DNA of 64,000 bases from Mycobacterium sp. D16Q13 (GCF_002013375.1 NZ_MAEW01000008.1:1-64000), one strand, 5' to 3'; shown: positions 51,619 through 61,807, counted from the first letter of the stretch. Notes: generated by a model from the letters alone, not told the origin. Made by a program: numbers and translations.

Positions 51619-52717
51619 CCACCATCGTCACCAGGAACACGATCACCACCGACCCGGTGTAGACGTGGTAGTGCAGCAGGTCAACCATCACGATCTCCAT
51701 CAGGATCATGTGGATGAGGAACAGCTCGTAAGAGATCTCACCCAGCCACACCATGGGCCGCGATGCGAGAAACCTGACATACCAGCCGGTGTCACCCAAC
51801 CCGGCGGGCGCGACCAACAACGTCGCGATCACAACGTAGAAGATGGATTTGGTCAGCGCTTGCGGCAGCGCCCACGGCGAGGTAGTCGGGTCTCCTGCTA
51901 TCCGCGTGGACACGATGAGGTAGCAGATGATCGCGAGCGGCACCGTCACCAAGGCATAGCAGCGCACGCCCATGACGGCCAGAACAGACAAAATCATGCC
52001 GCCCACGAACCACGACAGGTAGGCCGGAAGCCACAGTTTCGCTCCGTCAGGCAAGGCACTGACGGTGTACACCACGGTCATCCACCCCGGAGTCACCAAC
52101 ACCAGGGCGCCCAAACCGACCAGCAGGCGCACCGGACGCCACTGTCCCCCACAGAGTTTCTTGATCAACAGCCATGCCAAGAACGGCAATGCGACATAGA
52201 ACGCCGCTTCGACGGCAAGGCTCCAGATCTGCGTCATGCCTTGGTGGATATAGCGATATCCATAGTTAGAGGTGTAGATCTGGGTGAGCGTGAGGTTTCG
52301 AAGCAAGCCCAACCAGGTGTGTCCGGGGTTCGGATACTGGTCCCGGATGTGATACCAGATGTACGCGATGGCCACGAGAATCCAGTAGGCCGGCATGATG
52401 CGCCGAAACCTGTGCCAGGCATAGCGTCTCACCGAGGGTGAGGCGGTACCGTCGGCGGCCGCCCGCACCCACGGCAGGAACAGCAGAAAACCCGACAACA
52501 CAAAGAAGATCGGTACACCGATCTCCAAACGGGCCTGCATCAGGTGCAGATACGCACGCCACGGGGAAACACCGTCGACGACATAGTTCCCCGTGCTGTA
52601 GGCCGCATGGGTGGCCACCACGAGGGTCGCGGCCACCGCCCGGATACCCGTGAGCGCAGCGACGCGTCCCGGACCGTGGACGACGGGGGCACTGTCAGTC
52701 GCGGGGACCGCCGTCAT
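51521..52717 (-). CDS. Acyltransferase 3 family membrane protein
   Basis: A 398-residue polytopic protein with about ten membrane helices. The N-terminal motif RVAALTGIRAVAATLVVATH includes the conserved His, and the FVLSGFLLFLPW segment follows. The family O-acylates exported sugars or lipids. In M. tuberculosis the gene at this locus is Rv1254. Its start overlaps the stop of the DeaD-like gene by 4 bp, so the two are co-transcribed. The acceptor is unknown. Confidence 0.88.
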   Translation of the reverse strand: MTAVPATDSAPVVHGPGRVAALTGIRAVAATLVVATHAAYSTGNYVVDGVSPWRAYLHLMQARLEIGVPIFFVLSGFLLFLPWVRAAADGTASPSVRRYAWHRFRRIMPAYWILVAIAYIWYHIRDQYPNPGHTWLGLLRNLTLTQIYTSNYGYRYIHQGMTQIWSLAVEAAFYVALPFLAWLLIKKLCGGQWRPVRLLVGLGALVLVTPGWMTVVYTVSALPDGAKLWLPAYLSWFVGGMILSVLAVMGVRCYALVTVPLAIICYLIVSTRIAGDPTTSPWALPQALTKSIFYVVIATLLVAPAGLGDTGWYVRFLASRPMVWLGEISYELFLIHMILMEIVMVDLLHYHVYTGSVVIVFLVTMVVSVPASWLIHRAAQMLLAWGSRLRKSLAQRTQ

Positions 52718-54510
52718 GGTTTCTTGGGGGACCGCTTGGGACGCTTCGCCTCCGACCGTTTGTGGTCCGTGTGCTTATGGTCTGGGTGCTTGCGATCCGT
52801 GAACTTACGGGCGGGACGCGCAGCGTCGGCCCCGCCTGCGAGGCGCAGCTCGATGAGCACACCGGAGATCCGGGTGCTTTCCAGCGCCTTCAGCGTCTTG
52901 GGCGACATCTTGGCGGGCAACTCGACAAGTGAGTGGTCAGGCCGGATCGTAATGTGACCGAAGTCGCTGCGGTGCAAACCGCCTTCGTTGGCTATCGCCC
53001 CCACGATGGCGCCGGGCATCACCTTGTGCCGCTTGCCGACGGCGATGCGGTACGTCGCCAGCCCAGGAGTTCCCGGACGTGCCTCGCGGGGCCCGCGGTC
53101 GGGGCGCTCCCCGCGCTCCTGGCGCGGGTCACGGGGCGGATCGGGCTTGAGCAGGAACTGCTCGCCGTCGCGCGACAGCACCGCCAGCGCCGCGGCGATA
53201 TCGGCCACCGGCACGTCGTTATCGCGTTCGTAGTCCTCGACGAGCCGACGGAAGAGCTCGACCTCCGGTGCCGAGAGCGCGGCCGTGATGGCATCGCGGA
53301 ACTTCGTCACCCGCTGGGCGTTGACATCGTCAACCGAGGGCAGCGCCTCCTCGACAAGCTTGGCCCCGGTGGCCTTCTCGATGGCCTTGAGCAGGTGCCG
53401 TTCCCGTGGAGAGACGAACAACACCGCGGTACCCGAGCGGCCCGCGCGACCGGTGCGGCCGATGCGGTGCACATACGACTCGGTGTCGTGCGGGATGTCG
53501 TAGTTGAGCACATGGGAGATGCGCTCGACGTCCAGGCCACGCGCGGCGACATCGGTGGCGACCAGAATGTCGATGGCACCGCTCTTCAGCCCGTTGATGG
53601 TGCGCTCGCGCTGTGACTGGTTGATATCGCCGTTGATCGCCGCCGCCGCGAACCCGCGCGCCTTGAGCTTGTCGGCTACCTCCTCGGTGGCCTGTTTGGT
53701 CCTGACGAACACGATCATCGCCTCGAAGGTCTCGACCTCGAGGATCCGGGTAAGGGCGTCCATCTTGCGCTGCCCGGCCACCTGGATAAAGCGCTGCCTG
53801 ATGTTCTCGGCAGTGGAGGTCTTCGCCTCGACCTTGATCTCCACCGGATCATGCAGATACTTCTTGGTCAGTCGCCGGATGGTCGCGGGCATGGTGGCCG
53901 AGAACAGGGCCACCTGCTTGTACTCGGGGGTGTCGGCCAGGATGCGTTCGACATCCTCGGCGAAGCCCATGGTGAGCATCTCGTCGGCCTCGTCCAGCAC
54001 CAGGTAGTCCAGGTGCGAGAGGTCAAGCGTGCCGCGCTCCAAGTGATCGATGACACGCCCGGGCGTGCCGACCACCACATGGGCGCCCCTCTTGAGCCCC
54101 GATAGCTGGACCACATACGACTGGCCACCGTAAATCGGCAGCACGTTCAGCCGGGGCATATGTGCCCCGTATCGGCCGAATGCCTCGGCAACCTGTAGGG
54201 CCAGCTCGCGCGTCGGCGCAAGCACTAGTGCCTGAGTGTTTTTCGAGGTCAGGTCGATTTTCGAGAGGATAGGGATGGCGAACGCCGCCGTCTTCCCGGT
54301 ACCGGTCTGCGCCAGTCCCACGACGTCCGAGCCTGCGAGCAGCGGCGGGATGGTGGCAGCCTGGATCGCCGAGGGTGTTTCGTACCCGACGTCGGACACC
54401 GCACGCAGCACCTCGGGGGCAATCTGTAGGTCCGCGAAGGTGACGGCGTCATCCGCGCGTGGTGCAGTCGAGTCGCCGGTGTCGGGCGTGGGGATATCTG
54501 TAGAGGTCAT
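52714..54510 (-). CDS. deaD: DEAD-box RNA helicase, DeaD/CsdA type
   Basis: A 598-residue ATP-dependent RNA helicase. Q motif TPSAIQAATIPPL, Walker A AQTGTGKTAAF, DEAD in VLDEADEML, SAT in LFSATMP, and HRIGRTGRAGRSG in motif VI. A DbpA-like RNA-binding domain (about 480-560, YRIAVGKRHKVMPGAIVGAI) follows, then a basic His/Lys/Arg tail. The ATG giving MTSTDIPTPDTGDS was chosen; upstream in-frame sequence is not protein-like. It probably works in ribosome assembly and RNA decay in the cold. Confidence 0.95.
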   Translation of the reverse strand: MTSTDIPTPDTGDSTAPRADDAVTFADLQIAPEVLRAVSDVGYETPSAIQAATIPPLLAGSDVVGLAQTGTGKTAAFAIPILSKIDLTSKNTQALVLAPTRELALQVAEAFGRYGAHMPRLNVLPIYGGQSYVVQLSGLKRGAHVVVGTPGRVIDHLERGTLDLSHLDYLVLDEADEMLTMGFAEDVERILADTPEYKQVALFSATMPATIRRLTKKYLHDPVEIKVEAKTSTAENIRQRFIQVAGQRKMDALTRILEVETFEAMIVFVRTKQATEEVADKLKARGFAAAAINGDINQSQRERTINGLKSGAIDILVATDVAARGLDVERISHVLNYDIPHDTESYVHRIGRTGRAGRSGTAVLFVSPRERHLLKAIEKATGAKLVEEALPSVDDVNAQRVTKFRDAITAALSAPEVELFRRLVEDYERDNDVPVADIAAALAVLSRDGEQFLLKPDPPRDPRQERGERPDRGPREARPGTPGLATYRIAVGKRHKVMPGAIVGAIANEGGLHRSDFGHITIRPDHSLVELPAKMSPKTLKALESTRISGVLIELRLAGGADAARPARKFTDRKHPDHKHTDHKRSEAKRPKRSPKKP

Positions 54511-54591
54511 GGCGTCAAGAAGTCTAGGCGCTAGCGCGCTCAACTCCCGCCTCCAGCGCATCTTTGGTAAATGTCGGTAGTGTGCGGGGCC

Positions 54592-55155
54592 GTGCGAAGG
54601 ATGGATTTGGTGGGCGCGCTGACTGTGCTGCCGGCCGTGATCGTGCTCGCCTCGGCCTGCACTGGCGGCGACAGCACGGTGTCCAAGACGCCGGCCAACA
54701 CCATCACATCCCCCTCGCCACCTCCCGGACCGGCGGGTTCCGCGACCAAGCCCCAACCCCCGCCCTCAACTAAGGACGACTGCGCGATCAACCTGAAGGA
54801 TCCGGCCGTCGCGGCCGCCGTCGCGGTCCTACCCCCCGGCCCCAATAGCGAGGCCACCTGGAATCCGGTGCCAGTGGCGGGCAACTACAACAAGTGCGCC
54901 CCGTTGTCGGCAGTCATCGTCGCCGCGGACACCCACGAGCCCGCGCCCCCTACCCGCGCGGTGTTCTTCCACCTGGGCGGCGTGATCTCGCACGGTGTCC
55001 CCGACACCTACGGATACAACGCCATCGATCTATCGGCGAGCACCTTGGACACCGTGGTGCTCAACTTCTCCAACGGCATCCCCGGATTGGAGAGTGTGGT
55101 GTCCTTCCGCTGGAACGGATCTGGCGTGGAAAAGGTGCAACAGGCCGCACAGTAG
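54592..55155 (+). CDS. LppP/LprE-family lipoprotein
   Basis: A 187-residue precursor with an N-terminal signal (MRRMDLVGALTVLPAVIVLA) and lipobox ASAC, so lipidated at the Cys. A Pro/Thr/Ser linker leads to a domain typical of the LppP/LprE family (DDCAINLKDPAVAAAV, ATWNPVPVAGNYNKCAPLSAVIV, VFFHLGG). The GTG start is preferred as it places Arg-Arg before the hydrophobic core. At this locus M. tuberculosis has lprE (Rv1252c), next to the helicase gene. Function is unknown. Confidence 0.85.
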   Translation: MRRMDLVGALTVLPAVIVLASACTGGDSTVSKTPANTITSPSPPPGPAGSATKPQPPPSTKDDCAINLKDPAVAAAVAVLPPGPNSEATWNPVPVAGNYNKCAPLSAVIVAADTHEPAPPTRAVFFHLGGVISHGVPDTYGYNAIDLSASTLDTVVLNFSNGIPGLESVVSFRWNGSGVEKVQQAAQ

Positions 55156-55191
55156 GGCGTCTTCGTCGGTGCGAGCACCTACAGTGATCGG

Positions 55192-58100
55192 GTGTTCGTC
55201 CTCGACGGCCGGGTCGTCTACAGCGCTTCGGATCTTGCCTCCGCGGCCCGCTGTGAATACGCCCTGTTGCGGGCGTTCGACGCCAAGCTCGGATGGGGAC
55301 CGGCTCCCCCTCGCGATGATGAACTCCTGGCGCGCACCGCGATTTTGGGGGACGCCCATGAGGCCCACCACCTTGCCGAGCTGAGGAAGCGCTTCGGTTC
55401 CGGGGTGGCCAGCATTCCCTTTCCCCCCACCTTCACGCTCGACGGACTCCATGCGGTCGCCGCTGCGACGAAACGGGCCTTCGACGACGGGATTCCGGTG
55501 GTGTACCAGGCCGCGATGTTCGATGGCCGGTTCCTCGGTTTCGCGGACTTCGTGGTCCGGGAGGACCAGACATATCGCGTCTGTGACACCAAACTGGCCC
55601 GCAGCGCCAAGGTGACGGCCCTGCTGCAGTTGGCGGCATACGCCGACAGCCTGATGGCAACAGGTGTGCCGGTGTCCCCGGAAGTGCGGCTGATCCTGGG
55701 CGACCGTTCCGCCGTTGACTATCCCGTGGCCGATCTGGTCGGCGTGTATCGCCAGCGGCGAATCCAATTGCAGGGCTTGCTTGATCGCCATCTGGCAGGC
55801 GGTGTTCCGGTGCAGTGGTCCGATGAGCACGTCCGCGCCTGCTTTCGCTGTCCCGTGTGCGATCCGGAGGTCGAGCGCACCGATGACTTGCTGCTTGTCG
55901 CGGGCATGCGGATCAGTCAGCGGGCGGCACTGCTGGACGCCGGGGTGAGCACCGTCGCGGAGCTTGCCGCGGGCCCCGGCACCGTCGCCGACATGTCGGC
56001 GCGCAGCCTCCAGCAATTGGTGGCACAGGCCGAGTTTCAGGTCCGCCAACGAGACAGTGGCACACCACAGTTCCAGGTTGCTGATCCGATTCCGCTGGGC
56101 ACAATGCCCGCCCCCAATCCCGGAGACATCTTTTTCGACTTCGAGGGAGATCCGCTGTGGACCGAGGACGGCGTGCAGTGGGGGCTGGAGTACCTGTTCG
56201 GCGTGCTCGAGTATGACCGGTCCGGCAAGGAGAAATTCCGGCCGATGTGGGCTCACGATCGCCACAGCGAGCGAAAGGCCTTGATCACCTTCCTGGATCT
56301 AGTGGCCAAACGCCGCCGCCGTTATCCGGGGATGCACGTCTACCACTACGCGGCGTACGAAAAGACCGCATTGCTGCGCCTTGCCGGCCGGTACGGCGTC
56401 GGCGAGGAACAGATCGATGAGCTCTTGCGCGACAACGTACTGGTCGATCTCTATCCCGTGGTGCGCAAGAGCATTCGATCAGGTTCCAGCGGCTACGGGC
56501 TCAAGGCATTGGAGCCGCTGTTCATCGAATCCGGAAAGCGCTCCGGGGACGTCACGACTGCGGTGGATTCGATCAACGAATACGCGCGCTATTGCGCACT
56601 GCGCGATAGCGCTGACCCGGCGGCGCAGGAAGTACTGGACTCCATCGCCGAGTACAACCGTTACGACTGCGCTTCGACGCGCAAGCTCCGGGATTGGCTA
56701 CTGGTGCGGGCTTTTGAGCACGGCATTACCCACCTATCCTCTTCTGCCGCTGTCGGCGACAAGGAGGAGCCGGAGCCCGATGAGATTGGCATGGCGCTGG
56801 CGACATTCGTGGGAGATGCCGGTCCGGCCGATCGTAGCGCCGAACAAACCGCGGCGGCCATGGTGTCGGCAGCACGCGGATATCACGCTCGAGAGCGAAA
56901 ACCATTCTGGTGGAGCCACTTCGACAGACTGAACAACCCAGTCGACGAATGGGCGGATACCGCTGGGGTTTTCATCGTCGAGGGCGCCCAGTTGGTCGAG
57001 GACTGGCATAAATCTGGAAGTCAGCGCAAGCTCCGACGACATGTGAAACTGACGGGCGACCTCGCCGGGGGTGTCCTCGACGACAGCGTCTACGCGCTCT
57101 ATGAACCGCCGGCACCGATGGGGCTCGGCGACGGGGACCCCGATCGGCGGGCATCTGGATCGGCGACGGTGGTGGAGGTCACCGAATCCGGCGGGGTACC
57201 CGTAGAGGTGACGATCCAGGAGCTCACCCCGAAGAACGGCGAGGTGTTCTCCGAGATGCCGATGGCTCTTGCACCGGGCGCGCCGGTGATGACCAAGGCA
57301 TTGGAAGCCGCGATCGAGCAAGTCGCTCTGGGCGTTGCCCACCGTCTCCCTGACCTTCCCCATACCGCATCTCTCGATATTCTGTTGCGCCGCAACCCCC
57401 GTGGCGGGCCGCTACCGTCGGTAGGTGACGACGGGTATGCGGGAGCCATCACCTCCGCCTTGCGCAATCTGGACTCGTCATACCTGGCCGTACATGGCCC
57501 GCCGGGGACAGGTAAGACCTTCACCGCGGCACGCGTCATTGCCGAGCTGGTGACGCGGGAGGGCTGGCTTGTTGGCGTAGTGGCCCAGTCTCATGCCGTC
57601 GTGGAACATCTCCTGGACCAGGTCGTCGCGGCGGGCGTACCGCCCGAGCGAGTCGCGAAGAAGGCATCGCCATACAGCGGTGATGCCGCGTGGACTCAGA
57701 TTCGGGATAGCGACTATGCGCGCTTCATCGCATCCCACGCCCGCGAAGGCGCGGTCATCGGAGGCACCGCATGGGATTTCGCGAACACCACCCGTGTCGC
57801 CGATGGGGTACTACGCCTGCTGGTCATTGATGAGGCCGGCCAGTTCAGCCTGGCGAATACGCTAGCGGTGGCACGGGGAGCGCAGAACCTGCTGCTACTC
57901 GGCGATCCGCAGCAGCTGCCGCAGGTGTCGCAGGGTGTGCATCCGGAGCCGGTGGACACCTCCGCGCTGGGCTGGCTCGTGGAAGGTCATGGCGCGCTGT
58001 CCATCGACCGTGGGTACTTCCTGGAGCGCTCATACCGGATGCATCCCGCACTATGTCAACGGGTTTCGGAGCTTTCCTACGACGGTGAACTTGAGTCCGC

Positions 58101-58632
58101 TGCGCCGGCACGCACCTTGGCTGGACAGGATCCCGGAGTACGGACGCTGCTGGTCGACCATGACGGGAACGCGACCAGCAGTCCACAGGAGGCCGAGGCG
58201 ATCGCTACAGAAATCGCAGGACTGATCGGGGCGGACTGGACCGACGAATCCGGCACACGGCCGCTGGCGCAGTCCGACGTGCTGGTGGTGGCTCCGTACA
58301 ACGCGCAGGTGTTGGCTTTGCGGGCCGCGCTGGCCGCTGCCGGATTAGGCGAGGTGCTGGTGGGGACCGTGGACAAGTTCCAGGGGCGCCAGGCGCCGGT
58401 TGTGTTCGTGTCGATGACCGCCTCGGCCGTCGATGACGTGCCGCGCGGTATGTCGTTCCTGCTGAACAGGAACCGGCTGAACGTGGCGATCAGCCGAGCG
58501 AAGTTCCAGGCGGTGATCGTCAGGTCGCCGGCACTGACCGAGTATCTGCCGGCCACCCCCGACGGACTCGTCGAGCTCGGAGCGTTCTTGGCCCTAAGTC
58601 CAGACCGGACCAATGACGCCGTGCCACACTGA
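55192..58632 (+). CDS. TM0106-type nuclease fused to RNase H-like and SF1 helicase domains
   Basis: A 1,146-residue multidomain protein. Residues 1-230: RecB-family nuclease with GFADF (Asp119), CDTK (Asp132, Lys134) and QLAAY (Gln146, Tyr150). Cys21 with Cys217, Cys220 and Cys223 resembles the Fe-S cluster Cys of Cas4/AddB-type nucleases. About 315-510: RNase H-like exonuclease domain (FFDFEGDP, YNRYDCASTRKLRDWL). About 765-1,130: SF1 Upf1/Dna2-like helicase (GPPGTGKT, VIDEAGQF, LGDPQQLPQ, TVDKFQGRQAPVV). Starts at GTG. Homologue: Rv1251c. A DNA or RNA end-processing role is inferred. Confidence 0.9.
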   Translation: MFVLDGRVVYSASDLASAARCEYALLRAFDAKLGWGPAPPRDDELLARTAILGDAHEAHHLAELRKRFGSGVASIPFPPTFTLDGLHAVAAATKRAFDDGIPVVYQAAMFDGRFLGFADFVVREDQTYRVCDTKLARSAKVTALLQLAAYADSLMATGVPVSPEVRLILGDRSAVDYPVADLVGVYRQRRIQLQGLLDRHLAGGVPVQWSDEHVRACFRCPVCDPEVERTDDLLLVAGMRISQRAALLDAGVSTVAELAAGPGTVADMSARSLQQLVAQAEFQVRQRDSGTPQFQVADPIPLGTMPAPNPGDIFFDFEGDPLWTEDGVQWGLEYLFGVLEYDRSGKEKFRPMWAHDRHSERKALITFLDLVAKRRRRYPGMHVYHYAAYEKTALLRLAGRYGVGEEQIDELLRDNVLVDLYPVVRKSIRSGSSGYGLKALEPLFIESGKRSGDVTTAVDSINEYARYCALRDSADPAAQEVLDSIAEYNRYDCASTRKLRDWLLVRAFEHGITHLSSSAAVGDKEEPEPDEIGMALATFVGDAGPADRSAEQTAAAMVSAARGYHARERKPFWWSHFDRLNNPVDEWADTAGVFIVEGAQLVEDWHKSGSQRKLRRHVKLTGDLAGGVLDDSVYALYEPPAPMGLGDGDPDRRASGSATVVEVTESGGVPVEVTIQELTPKNGEVFSEMPMALAPGAPVMTKALEAAIEQVALGVAHRLPDLPHTASLDILLRRNPRGGPLPSVGDDGYAGAITSALRNLDSSYLAVHGPPGTGKTFTAARVIAELVTREGWLVGVVAQSHAVVEHLLDQVVAAGVPPERVAKKASPYSGDAAWTQIRDSDYARFIASHAREGAVIGGTAWDFANTTRVADGVLRLLVIDEAGQFSLANTLAVARGAQNLLLLGDPQQLPQVSQGVHPEPVDTSALGWLVEGHGALSIDRGYFLERSYRMHPALCQRVSELSYDGELESAAPARTLAGQDPGVRTLLVDHDGNATSSPQEAEAIATEIAGLIGADWTDESGTRPLAQSDVLVVAPYNAQVLALRAALAAAGLGEVLVGTVDKFQGRQAPVVFVSMTASAVDDVPRGMSFLLNRNRLNVAISRAKFQAVIVRSPALTEYLPATPDGLVELGAFLALSPDRTNDAVPH

Positions 58633-58637
58633 GGTCC

Positions 58638-59996
58638 ATGTCCTCGCTTGTGGATGACCTCGTCCAGATAGTCGGCGATCGGTACGTCAGCACCGATGCC
58701 GACGTGCTGGCCGGCCGTACGATCGACCACACCGGCCGCTACCGCGGCACCGCGAGCATCCTGATCCGGCCCGGCTCCGCCGAGGAAGTCGGCGCAATCT
58801 TGAAGGCTTGCAAGGCGCACGGCCACCCCGTCACCACCCAGGGCGGCCGCACGTCGATGGTCGCCGGGACCGTTCCCGAGCATGAGGACGTTCTGCTATC
58901 CACCGAGCGGCTCACCGAGATCGGCGCCATCGACACCGTCGACCGCCGGATCCGCGCCGGATCAGGTGTCACCCTGGCAGCACTGCAACAAGCCGCCGCC
59001 AAGGAGAACCTGCAATTCGGCGTCGACATCGGCTCACGCGACTCGGCCACTCTGGGTGGCATGGCATCCACCAACGCCGGCGGCCTGCGCACGGTGCGTT
59101 ACGGCAACATGCGCGAGCAGGTCATCGGCGTGCAGGTCGCTCTCCCCGACGGATCAATCATGCAGCGCCACAGTGATGTTCGTGCCGACAATACGGGCTA
59201 CGACCTCACCAGCCTGTTCGTCGGCGCCGAGGGCACCCTAGGCGTCATCACCGCGCTCGAACTGCGCCTGCATCCGGTCCCGAAACACAGCGTCGCGGCG
59301 ATCACCGGGTTCGACCACCTGGATCAGCTGGTCGAGGCAAGCCGGATCTTCCGTGATCTCAGCGGAATTGCCGCACTGGAGCTCATGGACGCCAGGTTGG
59401 GCATTCCAAGCCCCGTGGACAATCCATGGCTGCTGCTCATCGAACTCGCCCGCGATAGCGACCCCACCGAAGATCTCGCCGAAGCCCTCGAGGCCGCCGG
59501 TGTGGCCGAGCGGGCCGCCGTCGGTTTGGATGCCAACTCCCGTGAACGCCTTTGGCAGGTACGCGAATCCATCGCCGAGGCGCTGGGAACGTACGGGCCG
59601 CCGCTGAAATTCGATGTAGCACTGCCGCTGACACACATCGGAGAGTTCGAGCGACGTGCCACCGCACTGATCGCGGAGAAGGTCCCCGACGCGATACCTG
59701 TCTTGTTCGGTCATGTCGGGGAGGGCAATCTGCACTTAAATGTGTTGCGCTGCCCTGACTCCACCGCGTTGTATCAGCCCATGATGACGCTCATCGCCGA
59801 GCTGGGCGGCAATGTCAGCTCAGAGCACGGAGTCGGGACAATCAAACGCGACTACCTCAGCATGGCCCGTACCCCCGGCGACATTGCCGCTATGCGGGCC
59901 GTCAAGGCAGCTTTCGATCCCACTGGGTTCCTGAACCCCGCGGTGTTGTTCGGGCGCGGCCCGGAGGGAAACGGTGCTGCCGGGCGAGAGTCATGA
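58638..59996 (+). CDS. Second GlcD-like FAD-linked oxidase
   Basis: A 452-residue flavoprotein paralogous to that at 48309. FAD-binding GHPVTTQGGRTSMVAG and TLGGMASTNAGG in the N-half, and NVSSEHGVGTIKRDYLSM near the C-terminus. It starts 5 bp after the big nuclease-helicase stop and overlaps the NTF2-like gene by 4 bp. A 2-hydroxyacid or related substrate is expected from the family; nothing in the neighbourhood fixes it. Confidence 0.92.
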   Translation: MSSLVDDLVQIVGDRYVSTDADVLAGRTIDHTGRYRGTASILIRPGSAEEVGAILKACKAHGHPVTTQGGRTSMVAGTVPEHEDVLLSTERLTEIGAIDTVDRRIRAGSGVTLAALQQAAAKENLQFGVDIGSRDSATLGGMASTNAGGLRTVRYGNMREQVIGVQVALPDGSIMQRHSDVRADNTGYDLTSLFVGAEGTLGVITALELRLHPVPKHSVAAITGFDHLDQLVEASRIFRDLSGIAALELMDARLGIPSPVDNPWLLLIELARDSDPTEDLAEALEAAGVAERAAVGLDANSRERLWQVRESIAEALGTYGPPLKFDVALPLTHIGEFERRATALIAEKVPDAIPVLFGHVGEGNLHLNVLRCPDSTALYQPMMTLIAELGGNVSSEHGVGTIKRDYLSMARTPGDIAAMRAVKAAFDPTGFLNPAVLFGRGPEGNGAAGRES

Positions 59997-60346
59997 CGCT
60001 CACCGTTGACCCCGAGAAGTTCAGCCGGGAGTGGTACGCGGCGTGGAACGCACACGACATCGAGGCGGTGCTGGCGCATTTCCACGAGGACGCGGTCTTT
60101 ACCTCCGCCTATGGCGCCGAGATAGCGCCAGAGACCGGGGGCATCTTTCGGGGCAAGAAAGCGATCCGTGACTACTGGGCCGAAGCCCTCATCCGCAACC
60201 CGGATCTGCACTTCGAGCCCGTCGGCACCTACGTGGGCGCAAGGGCTATGGTCATCAACTACCGAAACCACAAGGGCGGCCTCGTCAACGAGGTCTTAAT
60301 CTTCGACGGCGACAGCGTGATCGAGGGACACGGCACGTACCTGTGA
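59993..60346 (+). CDS. NTF2/SnoaL-like protein
   Basis: A 117-residue cone-fold protein. EWYAAWNAHDIEAVLAHFHEDAVFTS at the start, then GIFRGKKAIRDYWAEAL and VINYRNHKGGLVNEVLIFDGD, is the standard NTF2-like/SnoaL pattern. These bind small molecules or act as isomerases and hydrolases. It is coupled to the flavin oxidase gene (ATGA overlap), so it may act on its product. The 3' end overlaps the convergent MFS gene by 51 bp. Confidence 0.85.
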   Translation: MTLTVDPEKFSREWYAAWNAHDIEAVLAHFHEDAVFTSAYGAEIAPETGGIFRGKKAIRDYWAEALIRNPDLHFEPVGTYVGARAMVINYRNHKGGLVNEVLIFDGDSVIEGHGTYL

Positions 60347-61807
60347 ACCGGTCGGCCGCATGAACAGTGCTGCCACCAAACCGATCACCAACGCAGCCAC
60401 ACCCAGCAGCATCGACTGGGACATCGCCGCCGAGTACGGCGCGCGCAACCCGGGCGGCAGCACCCCATCTGGCGCGGAATCGATCGAAGAGGACGGCATT
60501 GCGGACATGTTCGCAGCCAGCCGCGCCGTCATCAACGCGCCCATCGCCGAGCTGCCCACCACTCCTCCGACCTGGCGCAGCGTGTTGTAGACGCCGGACC
60601 CGGCACCGGCCACCGCGGATGGCAGGTTCCGCGTCGCGGTGGTGGCCAAGGGCCCCCAGATACACGCCATGGCAGCACCGATACCCGCTGCGGGCAGCAT
60701 GAGCTGCCACATCTGAGTTTCCGGCCGCATCATCGCCGTCCACCACAACGTCGAGGCGATCATCAACGCGATGCCGCCGCCGATCAACACCGATGGACGC
60801 ACCCTGTCGACAAGCCAGCCGGACACCGGCGCCAAGATCGCGCTCACGATCGCCGTCGGGGCCTGCGTCAGCGCCGCCTTGGTCGGTGAAAATCCCAGCG
60901 CCAATTGTGTATAGAACATCATGGGTAAACCGGTGGAGATCACACAAAAACTCATCGAGGCGATGCTCACACCGGCGAGCGAGAAGTTGCGGTCCGCGAA
61001 CAGCCGCAGCGGAATCAGCGGTTCACCCCGATTCGCCGACTGCCACCACACGAACACGCCCAGGGCCGCCAGACCGGCCGCCATCATGCCCCATATCCCC
61101 GGCGCCCAGTGGAAGCTCTCCCCTTCCTGCAAGGCGAAGACGAACGCGAACATGCCTGTGGCGGAGAGCGCGATACCCACGAGATCCAGTCGATGAGGGT
61201 GCGTCGGCATGCGCGGGATATAGATGGCGCCCAGGATGATTCCTAGCACCCCCACCGGGACATTGACGTAGAAGATCCACTGCCAACCCCACCCGTCGAC
61301 CAACACGCCGCCGGCGACCGGGCCGACCAGCGTCGCGATCCCGGCGACCGCGCCCCACACCCCCATGGCGGTCCCGCGCCGCTGCGGTGGGAACACCCGT
61401 TGCACCACCGTGAGTGTCTGCGGGGTCAGCATCGCCGCGCCGAGCCCCTGCACCACGCGCGCCGTGATCAACCAGCCGATCGATCCGGCGAGCCCGCACC
61501 ACAGCGAGGCGGCGGTGAAGACGGCCAGCCCTGCCAAGTACATGGACCTCGGGCCGAACTGATCGCCGAGTCGCCCGGTGGTGAGCAGTGGCACCGCGTA
61601 GCCCAACAGGTAGGCGCTGGTGACCCACACCGTCGCCGAGTAGTCGGCACCGAAAGCGATCTTGATGGCGGGATTGGCGACCGACACGATCGTCGAGTCG
61701 AGCAAGATCATGAACAGGCCGAACAGCACCACCCACAACGTCGTCCACGGTCGCGGATACTCAGACTGCACGGCTACGGAATCTCGTCGTGGTTCAGGTG
61801 GTGACAC
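60296..61807 (-). CDS. MFS transporter, DHA2 (EmrB/QacA) family
   Basis: A 503-residue, fourteen-helix drug:H+ antiporter. The DSTIVSVANPAI motif in helix 1 and LGYAVPLLTTGRLGDQFGPR (motif A) are diagnostic of DHA2. GAVAGIATLVGPVAGGVLVDGWGWQWIFYVNVPVG (motif C) is also present. Substrate unknown. Starts at GTG, overlapping the stop of the upstream Bcr-like pump by 14 bp, so the two pumps are co-transcribed. Confidence 0.92.
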   Translation of the reverse strand: MSPPEPRRDSVAVQSEYPRPWTTLWVVLFGLFMILLDSTIVSVANPAIKIAFGADYSATVWVTSAYLLGYAVPLLTTGRLGDQFGPRSMYLAGLAVFTAASLWCGLAGSIGWLITARVVQGLGAAMLTPQTLTVVQRVFPPQRRGTAMGVWGAVAGIATLVGPVAGGVLVDGWGWQWIFYVNVPVGVLGIILGAIYIPRMPTHPHRLDLVGIALSATGMFAFVFALQEGESFHWAPGIWGMMAAGLAALGVFVWWQSANRGEPLIPLRLFADRNFSLAGVSIASMSFCVISTGLPMMFYTQLALGFSPTKAALTQAPTAIVSAILAPVSGWLVDRVRPSVLIGGGIALMIASTLWWTAMMRPETQMWQLMLPAAGIGAAMACIWGPLATTATRNLPSAVAGAGSGVYNTLRQVGGVVGSSAMGALMTARLAANMSAMPSSSIDSAPDGVLPPGLRAPYSAAMSQSMLLGVAALVIGLVAALFMRPTGSQVRAVSLDHAVAVED

